In this document: piece by piece, positions 13,820-19,395 of the stretch | How positions within the stretch are numbered: the stretch's first letter is position 1 | How the letters are laid out: each line of letters opens with the position of its first letter | Source: Spirochaetaceae bacterium | Lineage (GTDB): Bacteria > Spirochaetota > Spirochaetia > Treponematales > Breznakiellaceae | Assembly (NCBI GenBank): GCA_031257135.1 | Contig: JAIRPH010000036.1 | Span: 1 to 19,395 of the forward strand | Direction of reading: 5' to 3' | Length of the DNA stretch: 19,395 nucleotides | Program-made: the position numbers and the translations under genes | The notes under the pieces: model-generated | Databases searched by the model: none | Told to the model about the DNA's origin: nothing | The model's input: the letters and a program-made list of their open reading frames with translations, nothing else

Positions 13820-14872
13820 TTATTGACGTTTATATAAAGTCCGGCTTTCAATGTCCCGGATCAGGGGAATTACCGTATTAATCGCCGGAATGACGAAAAA
13901 CGCGGCGTACGGCTCCAGCCCCGGATAGCGGAAGAGAAAGGTAAGCGCGCCGGCGGCAATGGAAACCGCCAACGCGCCGTAATTCGATTTCGGTCCTGTT
14001 ACCGGGTCCGAAACCAGCAGGAACGCGGCGGCTAAGACCCCTCCTGAAAAAAGCCCGAAAAAAATATCCCCTTTAGCGAAGGCTCCGCCGAAAGGCATCG
14101 CCCCAAAGAGCCGAACCAGCGTCAGATACGCGATAGCATAGACCGCCGGAATCCATCCGCGGGTTACTTGCGACGCGGCAATCAGAACCGTCCCCAAAAG
14201 GAGCGCGAAGACGCCTCGATCCGCAATAATCCCCGGCGCGGAGGCGTTGAACAGCTCGATATACATCCGGGGAAATTCCAGCTTGGCAAGAGAAAAAAGC
14301 CCGTCGTTTAGGAAGGAAACCAGCAATTCGTCTAAAAAAGCGGGACCGCTCGTATGAGCTTCGATTCCCATCAGCTTGATAATTCCCAGCGGGGAACCTT
14401 CCGGGTCTAAAAGCCCTCTGCTCAGTCCTTCGGCTATTTGGGTCAGCCGGGAATTTTCCAGCGCGTTATTGAATATTTGAGGCCAAGAAAACCGGATAAA
14501 CAGCCAGCCCCCTACCGCGGGGTTCATCCAATTCGCGCCGAGTCCGCCGAAACTATGCTTCACCACGGTCATAGCGAAAGCCGCCCCCATAGCGGCGTAA
14601 ATCGGATGCAGATGATTCGGCAGGAGGAGCGTCAATACGAGCGCGGAAGTAACCGCGCTTCCGTCTTTTATAGTCCCTGACCGGGCGGTTCTGAAGTAAA
14701 TCAACGCCTCGGTAAGCACCGCGGCGACCACCGCGGTAGCCGCGAGAATCAGAGACGCAAAAGCGTCAGAAAGCGAGGACTGAAAAATAGCCAAAAGCGC
14801 GCATAAACTAACCAGCCACATCCGAACCGCCGTGGGACGGGCAAGATTTATTTGCGGTTTATATACCTGCAT
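13820..14872 (-). CDS. rnfD: RnfD-like membrane subunit
   Basis: This 350-residue membrane protein has about nine or ten helices. Family markers are clear: KDGSAVTSALVLTLLLP, NWMNPAVGGWLF, FGGAFAKGDIFFGLFSGG and VSDPVTGPKSNYG near the C-terminus. RnfD normally has FMN bound to the Thr in SGATPL. Here the site reads DPEGSPLGIIKL near residue 130, with Ser where Thr would be and a shortened lead-in. AGGAGG in the end of rnfC is nine bases before the ATG, and only three bases separate the genes. It likely forms the ion-translocating core with RnfA and RnfE. Confidence 0.9.
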   Translation of the reverse strand: MQVYKPQINLARPTAVRMWLVSLCALLAIFQSSLSDAFASLILAATAVVAAVLTEALIYFRTARSGTIKDGSAVTSALVLTLLLPNHLHPIYAAMGAAFAMTVVKHSFGGLGANWMNPAVGGWLFIRFSWPQIFNNALENSRLTQIAEGLSRGLLDPEGSPLGIIKLMGIEAHTSGPAFLDELLVSFLNDGLFSLAKLEFPRMYIELFNASAPGIIADRGVFALLLGTVLIAASQVTRGWIPAVYAIAYLTLVRLFGAMPFGGAFAKGDIFFGLFSGGVLAAAFLLVSDPVTGPKSNYGALAVSIAAGALTFLFRYPGLEPYAAFFVIPAINTVIPLIRDIESRTLYKRQ

Positions 14873-14875
14873 AGT

Positions 14876-16177
14876 CTATTTCCTCCTGCCTGCGTCTTGT
14901 ATAACCGTGCTTAGGGGAAGCCGGGAAGGACACACCAGATCGCAACAGCCGCATCCGTGACAGTCTGCAACGGTTTTCGGGACATCTTCAGGGAAGGCTT
15001 TGGCGGCTTTGAATAAGGCTTCCGGGTCTAAGGCTACCGGGCATACCTGTCTACATTCGCCGCAGACGATGCAGTTCCGCATAACCGTACCGCCGGTTTG
15101 CGGCTCCAGAAGAGCCGCGGCCGCGTAGCTGGTTTTAATCACCGGCTCGTCGGGGTCTGCGGCTCGGCGTCCTGACAGAGGAGACCCCAGGATAATTTTT
15201 TGAGGTTCCTCTACAAAGCCTCCGCACTCGGCGAAGAGGTCTCGCAGTCTCGTTCCTATCCGAACCCGCATCACCCGAGGGGTTTTTACCGCGGAGCCTC
15301 CTACGGCGACATACCGGTCCAGAATAGGCTTTTTCAGTTTTACCGCATCGTGAACCGCCGCCAGCGTAGCCGGTCCCATTATGAGAAAAGAGCCTAAGTT
15401 CAGGGCTTCCCGTTTTTCATAGCTTCTTAGAGACAGCTCCAATTCCCGCCGGTTTTTTTGAGGATACCGGCAACTGACGGGCAAAAGCGACGCCGGGATG
15501 TCATAGTTTTTGGATTCTTCAAGGAGCATAGCCCCCAGATCAAGCTCTCGGTGAGAAACCGCGTACACGATGTGCTGTATCTGAACCGACCGGCTGATGA
15601 TAACGCTTCCTTCTACCACCGCCTTAAACCGTTCCCGGCAGAGTACGTAATCCGCTACGAGCCAAGGGTCGTCGAATACGCATCGCACTACCAGCGTGGT
15701 AAGGTCATCGTCGGCGCGGGAGTAGATAGGACCCAGAATATCGGCTAAGGGCTGTCCGGAGCCTTCCATTTCTACGACGCCGTACTCGGCGATAAGCTGT
15801 TGCAGGGCAAAGGGCTTGAGGTCTTCCCAATGAAACGCTTTCTCCTCTTTGCCTAATTTTTCAAAGCCTCCGCCTAAGCGGATAACCAAGGCTTCATTAT
15901 TCATACCCTCGGCCGTTTCCCAAGAGACGGTATGAAGAACTGTACCCGGGACTGAGGCGTGAATGTTCGCTGATCCCGGTCCTTGTCCGCGGCCTATCAG
16001 CATCCCTTCCCGCACATGATCGCCGGCTCCTACAATCGGCGAGGCTCTGCCGCCGGTATGCTGGATCAGCGGAATCACTGACACCACCGGAAGAAACGCG
16101 ATAACCCCGGCGTTTTTAGGCGGAACCGTGGAGTCTTCAAATGTTATTCCTCCCTGCGGAAATCTATATACTTTCAT
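14876..16177 (-). CDS. rnfC: RnfC-like iron-sulfur subunit with altered NADH/FMN site
   Basis: This 433-residue peripheral subunit belongs to the Rnf membrane redox complex. The N-terminal region matches RnfC well (FPQGGITF, then VVSVIPLIQH and GDHVREGMLIGRG, NIHASVPGTV). Two four-cysteine iron-sulfur motifs are intact: CIVCGECRQVCP at 369-380 and CHGCGCCDLVCP at 406-417. The nucleotide site, however, is changed: the family's GGAGFPT reads EGSGQPL (138-144), the NGAECEPY segment reads VRCVFDDPW (164-172) and YPQGGEKQL reads YPQKNRREL. These are the residues that hold NADH and FMN in related complex I proteins. It overlaps the upstream gene's stop by four bases (ATGA). Confidence 0.9.
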   Translation of the reverse strand: MKVYRFPQGGITFEDSTVPPKNAGVIAFLPVVSVIPLIQHTGGRASPIVGAGDHVREGMLIGRGQGPGSANIHASVPGTVLHTVSWETAEGMNNEALVIRLGGGFEKLGKEEKAFHWEDLKPFALQQLIAEYGVVEMEGSGQPLADILGPIYSRADDDLTTLVVRCVFDDPWLVADYVLCRERFKAVVEGSVIISRSVQIQHIVYAVSHRELDLGAMLLEESKNYDIPASLLPVSCRYPQKNRRELELSLRSYEKREALNLGSFLIMGPATLAAVHDAVKLKKPILDRYVAVGGSAVKTPRVMRVRIGTRLRDLFAECGGFVEEPQKIILGSPLSGRRAADPDEPVIKTSYAAAALLEPQTGGTVMRNCIVCGECRQVCPVALDPEALFKAAKAFPEDVPKTVADCHGCGCCDLVCPSRLPLSTVIQDAGRRK

Positions 16178-17553
16178 GCGGCCATCCGTTTTTCATGGTA
16201 TACTGCGCTTTGTTTTTTTTTCCTCTGAGGGGCAGTCTGAAATCTAATCATACATTCCCCCGGCGTCAATAAGAGGAGGCTCAAACTCGGTATAATCAGC
16301 GCAAGATCGGGTTTGGACTTCCGCATATCAGTATGCTTAAAATCGTTAAAAAATGCTATGAGGGTTTCCAGCGGGAACGGCGGAATCTCGGCTTCGTCCT
16401 GAGGATAAGGCGAAACGCCGCTGATAAGCCCGTCCTCGCCCAAGCGGTAGCGCCGATACTCGCCGGTCCGCTCATGGGACAGAGGCGTAAACGAAAAAGA
16501 CCGCTGAAACGCCAGATGCCGCTCATAGTCAGCCGCGTCGAGGGAGCGGTACGGTTCAGGCTCATGGTAAACCGGACCTATCGGCGCATACAATGCCATA
16601 AAAGAAACCACCGCGAAGGGAACAACCGAACCGTTTCGTATGCTCCGCCCTCGGAAACTCGGCAACGCCTCTTTAATCCGTTTTGATTCGGTTATGCCCC
16701 CAAGGAGGAGGAGGCAGAAAACGCATACTAAAGCGGGAACGCCTATATCCGCCAAAGCCTTTCGGTCGGCGAGTCCTAACATACCTTCTCCGGGAAGCGC
16801 GGCGATTCCCGGTATATCCCGGAACAGATCGATCCATAAGCCTAGCAATACTATAGAAAGAAATCCCGCTTTTACCGCTAGTCCGTCCCATTGCCGGATT
16901 AAGAAGACCCCAATCCCGGACAAACCCAGCAAAGCCGTACTCAAAACAAGCCCGAACGGTCCGGCGCATACCAACGCTCCTAAAACCGGCAACAAGATTG
17001 CCGTAACTAAGGGCGTATCCGATAACGCCAACGCTCCGAGAGAAGCCATGCCGAAAAGGAAAAAGTACCACAACAGCGGCTGTTCGCGTCCTAGCAATTC
17101 GATTGAAAACGGAATATCTCCCAGAGACGCCTCGAGGGAGCGGGTAAGCTCTTCGGCTTGTTTCCGGTTGAGCCACGTATCCGAAACCGCTCTGGTTCCT
17201 GCAAGCGGGATAAAAAACAGCCGTTTCCCGCCGCGTACGAAAAAAGAGCGCAGTTTTTCCGCGTATCCGTCGTTTCGGGGATCGAAATCTTCGAGTCTGT
17301 CGTCGTACTCATCTAGGGGTATCCGCTCAAGTCTGCCGAAATCATCGAGAAACACCCATTGGGTTGACTCGGACAGCGCGCCCGCGGGAAGCCGGTCCCG
17401 GATAAGCCGGTCAGGATAAGCCGCGTCCGCGGCAATCGCCGCGTATACCGGTTCATGGATGAGAGGAATACTCTTGAACACACGGTCGAACATGAAACCT
17501 CCACAGCCGAGGGAAAACAGTATCGAAATCAGCGTCAATGTTCTGACAGACAT
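16174..17553 (-). CDS. Unrecognised multi-helix membrane protein of the rnf-like operon
   Basis: The protein has 459 residues and no family I can name. Residues 1-20 are hydrophobic with a Cys (SLGCGG) that could be a relaxed spirochaete lipobox or simply the first helix. Residues 25-155 are soluble with FDRVFKSIPL and VRGGKRLFFIPLAG. Residues 160-300 hold about five membrane segments. Residues 330-415 form a second soluble part rich in Glu, Tyr and Pro, followed by another helix near 425-440 and a basic tail. It starts eight bases after the PAP2-like gene and overlaps rnfC by four bases, so it is made with the Rnf subunits. Weak AGGGAT precedes the ATG. It may be an accessory or partner subunit of the complex. 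Confidence 0.7.
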   Translation of the reverse strand: MSVRTLTLISILFSLGCGGFMFDRVFKSIPLIHEPVYAAIAADAAYPDRLIRDRLPAGALSESTQWVFLDDFGRLERIPLDEYDDRLEDFDPRNDGYAEKLRSFFVRGGKRLFFIPLAGTRAVSDTWLNRKQAEELTRSLEASLGDIPFSIELLGREQPLLWYFFLFGMASLGALALSDTPLVTAILLPVLGALVCAGPFGLVLSTALLGLSGIGVFLIRQWDGLAVKAGFLSIVLLGLWIDLFRDIPGIAALPGEGMLGLADRKALADIGVPALVCVFCLLLLGGITESKRIKEALPSFRGRSIRNGSVVPFAVVSFMALYAPIGPVYHEPEPYRSLDAADYERHLAFQRSFSFTPLSHERTGEYRRYRLGEDGLISGVSPYPQDEAEIPPFPLETLIAFFNDFKHTDMRKSKPDLALIIPSLSLLLLTPGECMIRFQTAPQRKKKQSAVYHEKRMAA

Positions 17554-17561
17554 CGTTATCC

Positions 17562-18050
17562 CTATAAGTTGGTATATGCCGCGGCGATGAATATACCCAA
17601 CAGTCCGCCGACCACTACTTCTAAGGGAGTATGCCCATTAACTTCTTTTACCGGATGATATTCCACACCCAGCCGGTCCGCTATATTCCGTCCCAGAAGA
17701 TTAAGGACTTTCGCTTGAATTCCCGAAGAACGCCGCACTCCCATAGCATCCCGCATGACAATGAGCGCGACCCAAAAAGAAACAATAAACAAATTCGAGC
17801 CGATCCCTTCTTTAAAAGCAACTGAGGTAGTCATAGCCGTAACCATTGCGGCGTGACTCGAAGGCATTCCTCCGGTCCGCCAAAAAAGAGTTTCCAGAAG
17901 AGACCGGATACTCCTTTTACGGCCGCTCAATAAAAGAATCATCGCCTTGATGACCTGTGCAAAAAACCAACTTGATACGGTAGATAAAAAAATGGGATTT
18001 TCAAAAAAACTTTTAAGCGCCACCCCTCGTACCGACGTTGCTAAGGACAT
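17562..18050 (-). CDS. Divergent PAP2-family membrane protein (DUF212 type)
   Basis: The 162-residue protein has about four or five helices. It matches the DUF212 or divergent PAP2 family: NPIFLSTVSSWFFAQVIKA at the start, RTGGMPSSHAAMVTA near 58-72, FWVALIVMRDAMGVRR near 92-107 and NGHTPLEVVVGGLLGI near 138-153. In true PAP2 phosphatases the SSH and H residues form the catalytic site. The biochemical role of this branch is not settled; lipid phosphate hydrolysis is likely but unproved. It is the first gene of the operon. No clear ribosome site precedes ATG 18050, so the start is less certain. Confidence 0.88.
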   Translation of the reverse strand: MSLATSVRGVALKSFFENPIFLSTVSSWFFAQVIKAMILLLSGRKRSIRSLLETLFWRTGGMPSSHAAMVTAMTTSVAFKEGIGSNLFIVSFWVALIVMRDAMGVRRSSGIQAKVLNLLGRNIADRLGVEYHPVKEVNGHTPLEVVVGGLLGIFIAAAYTNL

Positions 18051-18076
18051 TTTTTAAATGTCTATTAAGATGGGGT

Positions 18077-18150
18077 ATTTTGTCAAGATGGAAACCCAAA
18101 GGTCCGGCAATGCAAAACCGCAACCCCGCCGCAGGAAGTCTTGACAAAAT
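18077..18150. repeat. 12-bp inverted repeat with TTGACA cores, third copy nearby
   Basis: ATTTTGTCAAGA (18077-18088) and TCTTGACAAAAT (18139-18150) are perfect inverted copies 50 bases apart. A shorter third copy, TTTGTCAAG, lies at 18262-18270. Each contains a perfect -35 hexamer, facing away from the interior of the pair. The left copy faces the PAP2-like gene and may drive the operon, though no good -10 lies 15-19 bases away on either side. A short frame at 18110-18277 reads MQNRNPAAGSLDKIIFRVRY but lacks support as a gene. Confidence 0.45.
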
Positions 18151-18399
18151 TATCTTTAGGGTACGTTACCTATTAGAAAAAATTTTTTCCTCAGAGCAGG
18201 CATTTGAACAGACCTCGCCTTCGCGCTTACGTCCCGCGCGGATTATGAGGGCGCGATCTTCTTTGTCAAGTACCTAACCCTCGAATTCAGCTCTTTTTTA
18301 AAAATTTTTTTCAAAAAATTTTTCACAGGGATTTTCCGGTATGCCGGAGGTTCTAGCGTTTCCTGCGGCGAGACGTCTCCGCGCCGTGCAGGGGAGTAC

Positions 18400-18651
18400 C
18401 TCTGCTTCAAAGCGCAGTCCCCGCGATCTGAAGCGCAAGCCCTGCGCCGTGAAGGTATGCCCCTTTATCTCAGAGTGCAGTCCCTTTGCTGTGAAGTGAT
18501 GTCACTTTACTCTGAAGCGCAGTCACTTTACTCTGAAGCGCAGTCCCCGCGCCTTAAAGAGCAGTCCCTTTGCCTCAGAGTGCAAGCCCTTTGCCTCAAA
18601 GGGACATCCCCGCGCCTCAAAGGTATGTCCCTGCGCCGTGACCGCTATAGC
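18400..18651. repeat. Array 2: twelve 21-bp tandem units
   Basis: Twelve units of exactly 21 bp run without an indel. In the plus frame they read LCFKAQS, PRSEAQA, LRREGMP, LYLRVQS, LCCEVMS, LYSEAQS (twice), PRLKEQS, LCLRVQA, LCLKGTS, PRLKGMS and LRRDRYS. Two more degenerate units follow (PDGIGGR and PGGIGDA at 18658-18699). A perfect 14-bp palindrome ACCGCTATAGCGGT marks 18641-18654. The sequence is unrelated to array 1 but has the same period. The same frame is open from 18199 to the TAG at 18724 but has no ATG, GTG or TTG before 18457. No ribosome site is seen, so translation is unproved. Confidence 0.85.
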
Positions 18652-18733
18652 GGTCAACCTGACGGGATAGGCGGACGACCCGGCGGGATAGGCGATGCAG
18701 AGGCGTCAGCCGCCGAATTTACCTAGCGTTGGG

Positions 18734-18788
18734 GCAAGTCGAGGGGCGCGCTACATATCGGCGTCGCCCCTCGGTTCAGAGTCCCTTG
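18734..18788. repeat. GC-rich two-stem hairpin
   Basis: CGAGGGGCG (18740-18748) and CGCCCCTCG (18765-18773) pair perfectly over nine bases, enclosed by GCAAG (18734-18738) and CTTGC (18784-18788). It is GC-rich compared with its flanks, and it sits between array 2 and the right-edge gene. It could be a structured leader or a palindromic insertion. It lacks a T run, so it is not a terminator. Confidence 0.4.
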
Positions 18789-18852
18789 CTCGACTGGTGC
18801 GCCCTGCGTTCTAGGCTTACGGGCTGACTGCTCGCGCCGCCCACCCCGCAAG

Positions 18853-19137
18853 ATGCGGCGTTGCGCGCAGGCTCTGCGAAGATCGCCCCGGGAGCGCGTG
18901 TCTGACGCCAAGCCCGGTAATAAGGTTTCCGCAGGAAAACTGTTCAACGTAAAAAAGCCTGACAAAAACAGCGATGGCGTTATCGATAACGACAGCCTTT
19001 TCAGAGAATTCTACGACGACGCGCTGGAATTCGCTATGGCGGGTTCGGTTTCCGACAGCGAAATTATCAAGGCTCTGTTCGCTTACAAGATGGCGTACAA
19101 CAGCGCGGTCGCCTTTTATCGTAAAAAAGGTTTTTAA
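18853..19137 (+). CDS. N-terminal part of an unrecognised gene, ended by a frameshift
   Basis: The translated part from NKVSAGKLFNVKKPDKNSDG to AFYRKKGF has the composition of a real soluble protein (FREFYDDALEF, SEIIKALFAYKMAYNSA). The first 20 codons, before about 18915, are Arg/Cys-rich and resemble the neighbouring GC-rich filler, so the true start may be GTG at 18898, which has GGGAG three bases upstream, or a little later. The frame stops at TAA 19135-19137 just after a run of six A (19123-19128). With one A fewer, the frame would pass into the open sequence described next. The family is unknown. Confidence 0.5.
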   Translation: MRRCAQALRRSPRERVSDAKPGNKVSAGKLFNVKKPDKNSDGVIDNDSLFREFYDDALEFAMAGSVSDSEIIKALFAYKMAYNSAVAFYRKKGF

Positions 19138-19138
19138 T

Positions 19139-19395
19139 TTTTTTAAAGGAACATACGAGGCGGTAGTTGTTCTTACAACGCCTTTAAAAAAAGATATTGT
19201 TTCTCCTGCGTCTCAACCGGCTTCGCCGCAAAGTATACCGCAGGCGGTTATACTGGAGAAGAGCAGTTCCGCTACTCAGCCTCGGCTTCCGGCAAACCGG
19301 GCGGCTCCCGCGGGTATAGTTTCTGCGGGACAAGGCGCGCCTGCCGCAGGGAATCTCTCGCCGCTCTATCTCGACAAAGCGAAACGCGACGCCCG
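19139..19395 (+). CDS. Continuation of the right-edge gene in a shifted frame, cut by the window edge
   Basis: After the A run the +1 frame is open to the window end. It reads FFKGTYEAVVVLTTPLKK and then a Pro/Ala/Ser/Gln-rich stretch (SPASQPASPQSIPQAV). There is no start codon with a ribosome site, so it is best taken as the second half of the gene beginning near 18898 and joined by a one-base shift. The Pro/Ala-rich section looks like a flexible linker, and the frame ends LSPLYLDKAKRDA at the window edge. Confidence 0.45.

Noticed and set aside
16640..17419. A 259-codon open frame on the plus strand
   Set aside because: It is antisense to the 459-residue membrane gene, which has operon overlap and a proper membrane pattern. 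The antisense product is Ser/Arg/Pro-rich filler with no ribosome site.
18734..18788. tRNA-like structure
   Set aside because: The GGTTCAGAGTCC segment resembles a T-arm, but there is no acceptor stem, anticodon arm or D-arm in register.

Overview
The window looks like a stretch of spirochaete chromosome, most likely Treponema-like. That placement is an inference from the mix of genes: a treponeme-style Rnf cluster, a GH57 protein, a divergent PAP2-family protein, Sec-exported von Willebrand A proteins and a CUT2 sugar ABC system. No rRNA or other marker fixes it. No tRNA, rRNA, CRISPR array or intact transposase was seen.

Layout. (1) Positions 1-53 hold the first 17 codons of an exported protein on the minus strand. 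Its leader carries a 26-bp tandem repeat. (2) Positions 439-1888 hold a plus-strand pair: a ParA-type ATPase and a small partner. The ATPase frame is cut by a TGA 29 codons before the frame's natural end, which overlaps the partner's start. The 3' end of the partner gene carries short CCGGTAA palindromes. (3) Positions 5635-1994 are a minus-strand operon for three exported proteins: two with vWA domains and intact MIDAS motifs, and one long coiled coil. (4) Positions 6197-5949 encode a small TSCPD protein with its own terminator. (5) Positions 6375-9929 are a sugar ABC operon in the order ATPase, permease, binding protein, with two hairpins before the binding-protein gene and a strong terminator after it. 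(6) Positions 10009-10302 are fourteen 21-bp tandem units between converging genes. (7) Positions 18050-10338 are one tightly packed minus-strand operon: PAP2-like protein, unrecognised membrane protein, RnfC, RnfD, RnfG, RnfE, RnfA and a GH57 protein. (8) Positions 18051-18900 have no confident gene but contain inverted TTGACAAA motifs, a second and unrelated 21-bp tandem array (18400-18651) and a GC-rich hairpin. (9) From about 18853 to the right edge runs the start of an unrecognised gene, broken by a frameshift at a run of six A.

The most interesting part is the Rnf-like operon. Its proteins align well with RnfC, D, G, E and A in general sequence, length order and membrane pattern, and RnfC keeps both four-cysteine cluster motifs. 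However, the usual NADH/FMN motifs of RnfC, the flavinylation motifs of RnfG and RnfD, and three of the four intramembrane cysteines of RnfA/RnfE are missing or altered. There is no rnfB. A GH57 protein follows rnfA, and it too has lost its family's catalytic residues. This suggests a remodelled redox or membrane complex whose chemistry differs from textbook Rnf. The motif comparisons rest on remembered family consensus and were not computed.
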